Origin: Selaginella moellendorffii
Lineage: Eukaryota; Streptophyta; Lycopodiopsida; Selaginellales; Selaginellaceae
Assembly: GCF_000143415.4 (NCBI RefSeq)
Contig: NW_003314279.1
Location: forward strand, 2,073,232 to 2,117,770
Direction: 5' to 3'
Length of the DNA: 44,539 bases
This document shows, in pieces, positions 32,284-43,900 of the stretch. Within the stretch, counting starts at the first letter, position 1, and each line of letters starts with the position of its first letter. A model generated the notes under the pieces. It saw only the letters and a program-made list of their open reading frames with translations, searched no databases and was not told the origin of the DNA. The position numbers and the translations under genes were made by a program.

Positions 32284-33421
32284 TGTAGCGCACGTGGTTT
32301 TGACCCTTTATCCTATGGTGATTTACCATAGGATAACACCACGAAGCGGAACCTAAACCCTCTTTGTGACAGATGCCACGTGTCACATGCCACGTGTCCA
32401 TGCCACGTGTCCACAGGAACCCGAGGTTCAGGGCCTTGGGCCACTGAACGAAGGAACGGTGCCAAACTCCCAAGCGTGACGCCAAGGAGTGATGGAACCG
32501 GACCACGGAGCAACTCCCGAGCATATAGCCCAAGGAACAAAGGGACAGAGGCCCGGAGCGACTTGGAACAGTCCTAGAGCAACTAACATCCCAATGCCAG
32601 GACCAGCACGCAAAACGGAGCCAAACGGAGTCTGGCGCTATTTCGGCATACCGGTGGCCTAACATGAGAGTATGGGTACTCCACCAGCTAGCATGGTATG
32701 GAACTTGGGCTTAGACCCAAGCCGGACGCAGAACAAGGACAGGCACGCAAGCAGGAGCTAGACTATGCCTCAGGTTGGTCGGCCATGCCCGACCTACCCA
32801 CTATCCCTACTATACATTTGGAACCCCCCATAGCCCCCCCCCCTTTGAGGAACACACGCTTTGGGCTTTCACCCCAAGCCTCCCTTAGTATTAGGAGTTA
32901 GTCTCTGGGACAAGCTCGAAATTTACTAAATATGGAATGTCCCTAGATTGCGAATTTGGACATGGGACAAACACCATTGTGTTCAGGACGATCTCTACAT
33001 TCCGTAGATATGCCAAATGAGCAAATCTGGACACTTTCCATAAATAGCATTTGGGACCAAAATGAGACTAACACAAAGGGCATGATAGCGAGGGTGTTTG
33101 GCAGACACGGTAAGCTATCATCTAGCGAATATTGAGGGACCAAGCTCAATATCGCGGGGGTTCCCAACACTAGCAAGTGCAAGTCAACGAATGAGTTTCT
33201 TTAACCAGGTCAAGTATGCTTGACTAATAGCACTTAGGAATTCCGTCCTTATGCCCATCTGGTCAAGTGCACACGCGAGGACCAGTTTCTCAACTAGCTT
33301 AGGCAGAGACTAATAACGGGTCCAGCAATACCGACCTCCTGCCGTCGTGGCAGTAAGGTAAGAGTGTCCGTAAGGACTGGCCGACAGGTAACTTTCGATA
33401 CCCAAAGTCACATTCGCGACA
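32284..33421 (-). repeat. Right LTR (5' LTR of the minus-strand element), 1138 bp
   Basis: Partner of 26847-27989, collinear throughout. Confidence 0.93.
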
Positions 33422-33426
33422 GTATA
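33422..33426. repeat. Target-site duplication, right (GTATA)
   Basis: GTATA directly after the right LTR. Confidence 0.9.
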
Positions 33427-35089
33427 AAAGGTTAATATCTTGGTGGCACTTTTGGATAGCAAAAATAGGAATTAGATATATAGAGTACTTGGACCAAAGT
33501 GCAAAGTTAGTGTGGCCTTGAGGCCATTTTTGGGTTGTAAGTTGCATAAAGGTTGTGATTGAGACTCCTTCAAGTGCAAAAGTGTAGTTAAGTGACTAAG
33601 TAGAATGAAAAATTTAAATAGAATCATATAGAATGCTTAACCATTACCAAACTATGTTAATTATATTAGTAAATAAATATATAATTAAGTTAATTCATTA
33701 TTAAATGACTTTATATAATATAAATACTATCCACATAGAATATATGTATAAAGGTTAAGGATATTTAAGCAGTAGGAGTAGCAAAGTAGAGCTTTAAGGG
33801 TAGTGAGGAACTTCATACTCAAGAGTTTCTCAAGGGATAATGCAATCAACTATATTTTAGGGATTGTTATCATAGCCTAAAATTGTATTTTGTAACTCAT
33901 TAAATTTTTTTTGTCAAGATCTATTTAGCTATAGAAATAAATATTTTTTCTTAAAATTACGTGAAGCTATAAATTTCTCTCACTTTAAATAAAAGATTGC
34001 AAGAGAAAAATGTTGTGAATTGCTTGATCTTGGGTAAAATAATATTTTCTAGTGAAATCACCAACTCCCAATAGTGGATATATACTTAAACTTAAGAACT
34101 TTCATCCTTCTTAATATCCATAAAAAGGTGAATATACCCCTTTCTTAAAATATCCCTTATTCCTCTAGAATATTCATGTAATAAAATATTTTAAGGAATT
34201 CACTACCTTTGGTATAACAATCTAGCACATTCAAATGTTAGTAAAACTATATTCATCTAGTGGTGATGTAAGTTTGGTAAATAACCTTATGGAAGGGTAA
34301 GGTGATTTAGATGATTTTGATCTTAAAAACTTTTCATTTATGAATGTTTTGCTTAATTTCCTGATAAGGAGGAAGAGCTATGTGTTGCATGTGTAGTGTT
34401 AAAGCTTTTTCTACATAAGGAAATATCATTAAGTCATAATAATTAAAATAAAACATTTCAAATGAAATCCATCTACTTAGAATCTCCAAGTAGCCAAAGG
34501 GAGGTGCTTTGCGTAGCCCCCACTGTGCGGCAATGAACCTAGTGGCACGTAAAATCAGAAGAATACTTTAGTAATCAACCATATTACAAAGAAATAATTT
34601 TAGCAAACATTTTAAAATTTAATAATAGACTATTAAATGGTGTGGGTGAAAGGTCAAGTGTTGCACTTCCAACAATTGTAACTATAAATGCATTTTATAC
34701 TTCCTCCTCAACAAGAAGAGTTTAGCTCTTTTGGGTTCAATGTAAACTTCAATCTTGATTGTGAACTAATGCCACAAAGTTATATTTTATATTATTTTTA
34801 ATAAGTTTTTTATTATTGGAGGATTTCTAGGTCCTACAAAAATTGAATATACTAAGGGTACATGGGCATTGAAGGAAGTGGGCTTTAACACTTTGTGGCA
34901 AGTTTGTATTAAGAATCCAAAGTTGATAAATGTGGCTACTTATGAGAATTTTACTTTCTCTATGTTTATTTTAATATTTGTGAGTAGAATGTAAGATGAA
35001 TTAATTGGAAAAATGAGTTTTGGAATTAAAGCCACTAACTTTTGGTAGACTTATTTATATGTGGTTATATTGGGTTTTTTGGATAACAA
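33427..35089. other. AT-rich intergenic DNA, no gene recognised
   Basis: No coding frame of note. A short GC-richer patch at about 34495-34545 is unexplained. Confidence 0.5.
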
Positions 35090-37570
35090 TTTATAATGTT
35101 ATATAACAATATGAGTGATTCAAGAAATTCAATATCAAGAAAGTAAATATCTAGTAGATCTAAACACCTTTTATAAATAGCTAAAACAACCAAATTGACA
35201 CCAATATATAATAGCAAGAGTGTCTAGTGGATATGATAAGCTATTATATAGTGATATTGAGGGACTAGTGCTCAATATATAAAAGATTTTATCAAGCTAA
35301 TGCAAGACAAAACAAATAAGAACTAAAAATTTGGCTAGGTATACTCAATAAGAAATACATATGAGTTCTTATTATATGTTTATTTGGCTCAAATGTTAAA
35401 TCTAATTTAGTAACATTTGAAAAAAAACAACTAACAAAAGGAATTGGCAATATTGATTTTTTGCCATTGTGGCAATAAAGATAGAATATTTGAAAGATTT
35501 AATATATGATACCTAGGGTCATATTTGCAATACTACAAAAGACTTAGTAAATTGTTTTTCCATTGTTATACTTTAATCATTTCCCAATACTATGCAATCC
35601 ATTCAAAAAAAAGTTTTCAAAGATACATTTGAGACTGGAATTGGGGACCTAGAACTCACTCCAAACATTTCAAAACCAACATTTAGAATACAATATAATT
35701 AAAGCAGTTCTTTAATACTTTATAACTTTTATATAAATGTAGTGAGATATGCAATTCAATGCAGCCAAAATAACTAAATATGTGAGGGAGTTATATTGCA
35801 AAAAGTACTAATAACTTCTTTTTTTAAGTGCCGTTAAATACTATTGAGGACAAATCTATATATGTCTAAGAAACACAAAACAATTATGCAAAACTAAAGT
35901 GTTTGAGAAAATTTCTAGAGGTTAGAAATTTATTAAATATAGCTATCTAAGTTTGTTATTTCATACAACCTTCCAAGTCTATTTTACAATTACAAAATAG
36001 GAGTGATCACAATGATCTTGTAGAGAAAATATAAAAGGATCTAAATAATTATTTCTCTTAGGCAAAATGATCAATTTTTCCTAACAATACAACTTCAAAT
36101 ATCAAAGAAAGAGATGGTAGATCAACACAAATATATAGTTAGTCTAATTTGTTATTGTATGATATATATTTGTAATGCACATAGTTTTGACTCTATACCA
36201 TATAGTAATTTACCATAAGATAACCATATAGCAGAATTTTAACCCTTGGACACATATGCCAAGGGTAATATGAGTTTTAGGGCCTTGGGCTACTAAAAAA
36301 TTGAACATATAGTTGTAAGCTATAAATTTTTATTTTTCAATTTGCTAGCTTACTTTGTTTATTTGACCACCTTTGCCTTGACTTTAGTTAGGTTCTTTTG
36401 CTAAGGTTCATGTCTATCATACTAATTCCAACTTGATTCTACTTAGGTTCAACTATTTATTATATGAGCATGGGGGGTTAACCAACTCTTTACAGATTCC
36501 TAAAATTTCTTTTAATCCCCCTCCTTAAGTTAAATTGAACTTTAGGTTCATCTACAATCTTTGTAAGCACAAGCAACCAGGCACACTAAACCTCCAGATT
36601 CTTAACATCCTATAGTATAGTAAAACTTATTTATAAGACCTTTTAAATCCCAAGCGTTAGGTGCATTCTTTTAGTTTGGGAACCTAAAGGGAAACATTAT
36701 GGTTTAATGACTTGATATAGATACCTTAACTCCCCACCTCTGTCCTAAATGGAAAGCCCAAACCTTTAAGAAAAAGCAAAGACTAATGAACCTCATGATA
36801 CTCAAGTGGGACACCACTCTACCAGTGTTAGGAGCACTACAATTAGTTTGCTTTTCAGGAGTGGGAACTACTTTTGAGCACTTTCTTAAGAAGCCTCTTT
36901 AGCATTCCTTAAATCTATGCTTATTAACCCCTAATCCCAACCCTAACTTGATTTGGAAGCACTGCTGGAGAATTCCTTCAAGATTGCATCCTAACCTCAC
37001 TATCCCTATTATACTTTTGGAACCCTTTACATGTTTAAGAGATGATTGCTTTGAGCTTTCACCCTATGATCTGTATTAATATTTAAACTTAGCCCCTGGA
37101 CTTGGTTTTGGACTCAATCTTGAATTCGATCTCGGATCTCAAACTCAATCTCATCAAATGAACTCTTTATTATTTTGGTCTTGATTTTGGGGATCTTTTT
37201 AGCCTACAACACTTCAGTAAATTGGTGCCAAAAAGCAAAGGAATAAAAGCATATAAAAACTCATAAACATATAACTAAAGAGTAAAAAAAAAAGAGTATA
37301 GAGTGATATTGAAATAGTTCTAGAGCACATAACATCCTAACGTGAATACCTGTATGTAAACGGAGCTAAATAAAATCTAGGGTTATTTCAATATATCAAT
37401 AGTCTAATGCAAGGATATGGGTAATCCATTAGCTAGTGTGTTATAAAGTTTGGGCTTACACCCAAGTCAAATGAAAAACAAAAAGAAACATACTCAATAA
37501 GGAAATAAATAATGCCCAACCTACCTTTTATCCCTACTATATATTTTATACCTTCTATCCCTACTATCTA
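35090..37570 (-). mobile_element. Old, AT-converted relative of the LTR element
   Basis: Four pieces match the young LTR with many C-to-T and G-to-A differences. About 35090-35525 matches the LTR part ending at 27989 (shared GATATTGAGGGAC and ATACC-AGGGTCA). About 36171-36300 matches the LTR start (TGTAATGCACATAGTTTTGAC against TGTAGCGCACGTGGTTTTGAC, then GGGCCTTGGGC). About 36990-37110 matches the stretch around 27370-27490 (TATCCCTATTATAC, GAGCTTTCACCC). About 37290-37560 matches 27130-27380 (CTAGAGCA, TTGGGCTTA-ACCCAAG). The order implies two LTR remnants with a deleted interior plus a rearranged fragment. Exact ends are not resolved. Confidence 0.75.
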
Positions 37571-38197
37571 AGGATACCTATAAGTTGTGTTATGTAATTG
37601 CACATACAATTAAGTAGTATTTTCCTTTTGAGCCTAATGTTTGTACATTTAGAGATTTTGCTAGATCATAAGATGGGCTATAAAGTACCTAAAAGAACTA
37701 ATTTAACAAGCTATAAGTGTGGCAGTTACTTCTCATGTATGTAGTGTAATTGAAAATTATTTATTTTGATCATAAAATGTTATAAGTTTGACAACAAATG
37801 CTACTCTTCAGATTGTTACCTTGATAATAAAGAAGATCCCAAAGAGGTAAAAATGTTTTAAGATGTATATGTCATTGATTCATTATATTAAGGATTCTAT
37901 GCCAAAATTATTAGCTAATAACAATCCAATATAATTGTATAATTTTAAAATATAAGATTACTATTAGATTAAAATTTAGACTATAATGTGCAAGTATATT
38001 TAAGAATACTCTAAGTTTTGATTAATAAAATTAATTACAGAATCTAAATATTTTTTCTATCAAATTTTATAAAAAAAATTTGAAATAATAATTAGATTTT
38101 AAGAATTTGACTCTATATGGTAGTAGATTTACTTTGTTTTAATATAGCACTAATAAAAGCTGAAATTTCCCTCTATGTACCTTCACGACTATATAGT
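37571..38197. other. AT-rich DNA, no gene recognised
   Basis: Nothing supported beyond very low GC content. Confidence 0.5.
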
Positions 38198-38331
38198 GGT
38201 TAGTTCTTTTTTGATTCATCATCCCTCTCAGGGTATGTTATGCCTCTCCAAACAGTAGTTGATTGGTTAGTTCTTTTTTGATTCATCATCCCTCTCAGGA
38301 TATGTTATGCCTCTCCAAACAGTAGTTGATT
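38198..38331. repeat. Tandem duplication of a 67-bp unit
   Basis: Two head-to-tail copies starting GGTTAGTTCTTTTTTGATTC (38198 and 38265) differ at one base (CAGGGTATG against CAGGATATG). It is a recent local duplication in non-coding DNA. Confidence 0.93.
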
Positions 38332-38965
38332 GATTGTAATGCCAAAAGTTTGCACCTCTAATTGCGTTTTTTGCTTAGATGAAATAAAATAATAAAGAAT
38401 AAAATCTAAACATTAAAATCTTAAATGTTAATTAAAATAAAAAGATATTTTTATTTTTTAAATTATGTTTATTTAGGCTGAAAAGGACCAATAAGTAAAT
38501 AATTTTAAATTTTATTTTATCTAAATTTAAAATATCTTGTTTAAAATAAGGTTGTAATTTAAGCTTAGAATTTTGCACTGGTGTTTTATTATATTACAAC
38601 TTTCAGTGCAGGTAAAGGAAATTGAGTTGCTAACATAACTTAATTATCTTGGAGCTCTTTCGCCCCATGATGGAGATAAGTCTTGTTTTCTTGAGCTTAC
38701 CATCTTTGAAAAAGAAGCTTTGGGAGTTTTTCTAGGACTTTTCCAACACCACCTCCATAATCCATCACGCTAATGCATGGGCTGTATTGCAAGGCTCTCC
38801 TCTGCAAGGCCAATGAGATGATCAACAGCAATGCTAAGATGGGCATTCTCAAGGACTACATGATGCCTTTGTATGTACTTGATGTATAATGTTAGTGTTA
38901 TGCTTGCATAGCACCCACCCAAATTCAGGAGCTGCAAAAAAAAAGAATCTATTGCATGAGTGATC
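38332..38965. other. Intergenic DNA upstream of PPR-D
   Basis: AT-rich to about 38640, then more balanced. No gene recognised. The promoter of PPR-D, if any, must lie here because the original upstream PPCS gene is missing. Confidence 0.45.
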
Positions 38966-39023
38966 CGCTGGTGAATTGTCCGGTCAGCCAGCAGACCATG
39001 TATCTCCAGCAGCAACAAGCATG
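38966..39023 (+). pseudogene. Last codons of a PPCS copy (block D)
   Basis: Reads [19 protein letters not shown] and then TGA, matching the C-terminus of PPCS-B ([19 protein letters not shown]). Homology starts abruptly near CCGCTGGTG at 38966. This marks the left edge of block D. Confidence 0.9.
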
Positions 39024-40961
39024 AATCCGGCAGCTGCACGAGAGCTTTGCCTCGATCTAGAGAAGTGCGTTCTTCTCATCAAATCCTCCACAACAATCGC
39101 CCAGGCCAAGTCCACTCACTTGCGAGTTCTTCCTTGTCTCAAACACTTTCCCGGCTCCCAGGTCTTCCTCTCCAATCTCCTCATACAAATGTACGGAAGA
39201 TGTGGCAGCATCTCCGATGCTTGCTTGGTCTTTGAGGGAATCCAAGATAAGAATTCCTTCTCGTGGGATCTTTTACTCTCGGCATATGCCCAAAACGGGC
39301 ATATTCAAAAGGCAAAGTACGTTTTTGATGAGATGCCACAAAGGTCCCCGGCATCATGGACGGCCATGTTGGTGTCATACGCACGGAGTGGCCACCTTGG
39401 TGATGCCGAGGATATGTACAAATACATGCCCTTTAAAGACATTGTGGCCAAAACCTCTATTCTTGTGGCATATGCCCAATTGGGGCATCTTGCTAAAGCG
39501 CTTAAAATCTTTAGCGAGATGCCTCGCGCTGATCAAATTTGCTGGAATGCAATGCTTTCGGCCCACACCCTAAACGGGAATCTCATGGACGCTAGAAGAT
39601 TTTTTAAGTCAATGCCTGCAAGGAATCTATCATCGTGGACGACTATGCTCTTGGCATATTCTCAAGCTGGGCATCTGGTTGGCGCCAGTTACATATTTGA
39701 TTCTATGCCCTACAGGGACATGGTGTGCTGGAACGCGATGTTCACGGCATTCTCCATCCACGGATGTCTGGAAGAGGCGCGAGGAATGTTTGAAGTGATG
39801 CCTGAGCGAGATCTTGTGTCGTTCAATGGGATGCTGTGTGGATTCGTCTACAATTTTGCCAGGGATTTGGAGCACGAGATGGTGGAGGAATCGAGAAAAC
39901 TTTTTGATTCAATGCCGGAGCGTGATCTCGTGTCTTGGACGAACATGATCTGCCTGTATGGCCAGAGTGGAGATCTGGAAAAGGCGCAAGAAGTATTTAA
40001 TTCCATGCCGGATTTTGACGTCGTTTCAAGGACAGCGCTTCTTGTCGCCTTTACCCAAAATGGCGATCTCGCTGCTGCTAGAAACGCATTCGACCAGATG
40101 CCGCAGCGGGATATCATCGCCTGGAATGCTATGCTTCTTGCAAATGCTCAGCATGGAAAGTTTGTGGAGGCTAGAGCCTTTTTCGCCGCCATGCCAGTGA
40201 GAGATCTTGTTTCGTGGAACACAATGCTCATTGCCTATGCCGAGCGCGGCGATTTGGAATCCGCTAAACTTTGCTTTGATTCTATGCCGGGAAGGGATCA
40301 AGTATCCTGGAATGCTCTAATTTCCGCGTATGCCGAAGCCGGCCATTTGTCACTGTCGACATTGATGTTTGATAGTGCGCCTTATCACGATCTAATCTCT
40401 TGGAATGCAAGGTTAACAGCATTCACGCACCATCTACAGTTTACGGAATCAGTTAAGATCTTTCACCAAATGCCAGACCGAAACATGGTGTCCTGGAATG
40501 CAATGCTCTTGGCATTTGCCAGAACTGGGCATGCGGTAAAGGCCTTAGCGTTTTTCCATGCCATGCCTGCTTGGGATGTTATTTCCTTCAACACCATATT
40601 GGACATGAATTGGAGTATGCAGCTCTTGGCTGCGATGCTTTTGGAGGGATTCTTTGCTGATGATGTGACGTTCACATCAGTTTTGTTGGGTTGTAGTCAT
40701 CAAGGTGGAATAGTAAATGCAGGGTCAGTCTTTTTGTCTATGATAGTTGACCATGGACTTACTGTAAGGAGGGAACAATATGGATGTGTGGTTGATCTTC
40801 TTTGCAGAAGTGTTCATTTGTGTGGAGCTAAAGAAGTTCTACTTGCCATGCCATTTACACTAGACAGCTGTGATCGGGTCTGTATGCTGGAAGCATCAAA
40901 CAATAAGATTTATTCTCCTTATTTCTCATTAAAAAGAAAAATCAGAAACAAGTACAATTAA
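39021..40961 (+). CDS. PPR-D, S-motif-rich PPR protein, truncated tail
   Basis: The ATG at 39021 gives 646 residues starting MNPAAARELCL. The frame is open 45 nt farther upstream, but only through PPCS remnant sequence. About 14-16 near-perfect 31-residue S-type motifs run from about residue 75 to 530 (pattern V-SWNAML-AYA-xGHL-xA-xxFxxMP-RD), followed by an L-like motif (DDVTFTSVLLGCSHQGG) and the start of an E-like region (QYGCVVDLLCRSVHLCGAKE). This region breaks off at MLEASNNK and is replaced by a Lys- and Tyr-rich AT-derived tail ending KIRNKYN. Motif 7 carries a roughly 7-residue insertion. No DYW domain is present. Such proteins bind organellar RNA; no clear targeting peptide is visible. 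Since the E region is incomplete and the promoter side is rearranged, it may be newly non-functional despite the open frame. Confidence 0.8.
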   Translation: MNPAAARELCLDLEKCVLLIKSSTTIAQAKSTHLRVLPCLKHFPGSQVFLSNLLIQMYGRCGSISDACLVFEGIQDKNSFSWDLLLSAYAQNGHIQKAKYVFDEMPQRSPASWTAMLVSYARSGHLGDAEDMYKYMPFKDIVAKTSILVAYAQLGHLAKALKIFSEMPRADQICWNAMLSAHTLNGNLMDARRFFKSMPARNLSSWTTMLLAYSQAGHLVGASYIFDSMPYRDMVCWNAMFTAFSIHGCLEEARGMFEVMPERDLVSFNGMLCGFVYNFARDLEHEMVEESRKLFDSMPERDLVSWTNMICLYGQSGDLEKAQEVFNSMPDFDVVSRTALLVAFTQNGDLAAARNAFDQMPQRDIIAWNAMLLANAQHGKFVEARAFFAAMPVRDLVSWNTMLIAYAERGDLESAKLCFDSMPGRDQVSWNALISAYAEAGHLSLSTLMFDSAPYHDLISWNARLTAFTHHLQFTESVKIFHQMPDRNMVSWNAMLLAFARTGHAVKALAFFHAMPAWDVISFNTILDMNWSMQLLAAMLLEGFFADDVTFTSVLLGCSHQGGIVNAGSVFLSMIVDHGLTVRREQYGCVVDLLCRSVHLCGAKEVLLAMPFTLDSCDRVCMLEASNNKIYSPYFSLKRKIRNKYN

Positions 40962-43900
40962 ATTAATAAACATAAAATTGAAGGTTTAAACCAGTTTATT
41001 ATTTCTGGCTTTTATCAAACCTCAAAAATAGATAGTAAAATCCGTGTAGAGTTCTTTTCAAATTACAAACTTAAATTTATCTTGAATTTGATATTGTATG
41101 CATGTATGTACTGTGTAGAATTATTGTCTATAACCATTATCAAACCTCAAAAATATCATATTGAAGGAAGAAAATCCAAAGTTTTTGCATACAATTGATT
41201 TGAGAGAATTTAAATTTATAGCAGCTTTGAGAGAATTTAAGCAATTTGTACAATTATAATCTGGAAGAAGAGAAGGGAAAAAAATTGAGAAGCTATAAAT
41301 TCACACATGATTAGGAAATGTTGATGATATATTCTTATTGATCAAGCTATAAAGAATGGCTAAGTCTCTCACAGATTGACTATTAGTTTTAAATTTAATA
41401 TAGTTATATCTGACTACGGCATTAAAAGGCAAAAGTCAAATAATGATGCTTTCTAATTTTATTTTTTGCAAAATATATCAAATATAAAAAATTAATAGCC
41501 AAGAATATATTCACTAATGTATTAAGGTTATATTCTTGATTTTAAGGAGGTTGTCTTGGGATAATTATAACATGAAATAGTTAGCTGATAAAGAAATTAA
41601 TAAGAGTTAAAGTTGGCTGGTGAATAAGAATTGAAGTTGGCTATTGAAGTGATCAATAGGAATTAAATCCTTGATATCTTTTATTGATTATTTACTAAAA
41701 TACAAGTATATTTTAGATGGTAGTGAATATACCTAAAATATACTTGGTATTCTAACATCTAACGGTTTTATTCATTTAGATTAATCTTTATTTATAATTT
41801 ATAAACATGTTTATAAATTATAAGCATTCTATAATATATTATAGTTTATTATAACATCTATGGTTGATATTAAATAATATTAATCTTATTTTACAAATTA
41901 TAAATATATTTATAATTATAAAATTCCATTTGATCAATTAGATTAATAAGTAAGAATAATAGTACTATTAAAAAAGTCATTGTATGCAACATGCAGGAAA
42001 TTATTTTAAAATTTTATAAAGAAAATAAGATATTATTGAAAGGATTATACCTGTACAATAATGATTGTTAGCAGAGGTATTTTTTATTTCAATATAATAA
42101 AACTACTAACATATAAAGGCCTCACACTTTATTTAATAAGTCAACTATAGTCAATATTTAAAACTTACCTAGTTATCCCCAAGAATGAGTTCTGATTATG
42201 CTTGTCTTGGTGTCATTTGTTTAATCTCAAATATATCTTTATGAATATCATTCATACATGTATCCTCTTTCCTTGATAACACATATTATGCCAATAAAAA
42301 ACATTAGATGAATTATCACCCCTAATTGAAGTCATATGAGAGAAGGGAAATCTAATACATTGTAAATAAAAACAAAAGATTAAACATACAAGTTTTTACT
42401 TATACAGTTCAAGATGGGATATAATATACATATTGTTGTAGCTATAGCAATGAATATATGATTGCATGTTGGAGCATTATATATTTACACATATGTGGAT
42501 TAATTTTTTTGTTTTGAGTTGTATGCAAAAATATTATACATACAATCACTTTTCGATTGCCATCTCTGCCAAGCATATGTGTAATATATAATGTTGTCTT
42601 TGCCACCAAATGTTTGTAATAAATTTGGTAGATATACATCCAACAAGTTTGAGTAAGTGAATATAACTTATTGTAAGCTGAGGTAAATATATTGGCCATG
42701 ATCTTCTTAAAGTCAATGCTCAATGTTATATGGTGGATATTGTGCTGTGTTGAAAGCCTATTTGGAGAGCACTAGTCACCACTGTTGTCTTGACAAAGAG
42801 AATGCAATGCACAATATTCTTGATGGCAAACTCAAGAGTCTTTCAGTACATAGTACCAACCTCCACCACCCCAAAATCTTTATATATTCTTATAGACCTT
42901 TGTTTTGCCTTCTGTTACTGAGTAAAATTTGTTAGTCATCTGTCCTTCCACCACACTTCATATAGTGTTGAGTGGCTCCCATATGCATAGCACATAGAGG
43001 TGAAGGTCCTCAAACACCACCCACTATTGTGTGCTAAAATGAAATGCATCTATACCATTGCAAACCACATAAAGCAAAGCAACTACATAGGCAATCTGAT
43101 TGCATCTTTGCTACTAGGATATGAAACATCATGATCCCAACCACATACACCTATATGAAATTTTTATATGTGTGCAGATGCCTTTCATGTTTGGATTGAT
43201 GATTGAGTGGCTATATGAGTTGACCAAAAATTGGCCCCAAGAGCATGTGTGTGCTAACTTCACCCTCCCTCATACTTGTTGAAGTATGAATGCAAAACAA
43301 GCTGTACTTAGCCCCAAGCAGCTTTCATAGCTTGTCTCATTGACCCTCCAAAGTCTTGCATATTGTCATCTAACACCATCTGGCTACCAATAAACCGGCC
43401 ATACACAAAGTAAAGAGGGGAAAGCCATCTTGTTCCTCTAAACATGGATGCAAAGCCTGTATATTAAGGCAAATTTATACACACTTGCAACACTCTAAAT
43501 TTGAAAAAAATATATATTACATGCTCACCTAGCAAATATGAAAAACTATGTATTGCATGCTCACTTGGCAAGTTTTGAGGAGTTTGGGGTATCTAGAGCT
43601 GTGAATTGCATTTAGGAGTGGTTGAAGAGCCCATATGGCCTCATTATGGTAGTGGGCTCATTAAGCTTTATATTCATGCTCTATTACTTTGAGCAATTCC
43701 TATGGTATCGAATGCACTTTTTGTCACAATGGAAACATCCTCTTCACCCACTTTTGTGCCACATTAAATAGTTATGAAAAATATCAAAGTCCACCACTAA
43801 ACTCCTGTGAGAGATTTGCTACTTGATTGTTATGCAAATTGATAACTCTATAAATTCCTCAACTTTTGTGTCCAAGGACAAAAGAATACCCTCCCAAATG

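Larger units (their letters stand above)
26847..33421 (-). mobile_element. Recent non-autonomous LTR retrotransposon (LARD-like)
   Basis: Two near-identical direct repeats (26847-27989 and 32284-33421), each starting TGTAGCGCACG and ending TTCGCGACA, bound a 4.3-kb internal region. GTATA flanks both outer ends. Next to the left LTR the minus strand has a polypurine tract, and next to the right LTR the minus strand has TGGTATCA two bases from the LTR end, the usual tRNA-iMet primer-site start. The element is therefore transcribed on the minus strand. The interior has no frame longer than about 85 codons and no gag, RT or integrase motif, so mobility would depend on another element. The interior is strongly strand-biased (plus strand A/C-rich, G-poor). 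Only a short phrase near 27990-28030 (DEDVDFPKGGE, minus strand) resembles the tail of a polyprotein. Confidence 0.93.

Noticed and set aside
38976-39020. N-terminal extension of PPR-D upstream of 39021
   Set aside because: It starts at TTG, not ATG, and reads through the out-of-frame end of a PPCS remnant.
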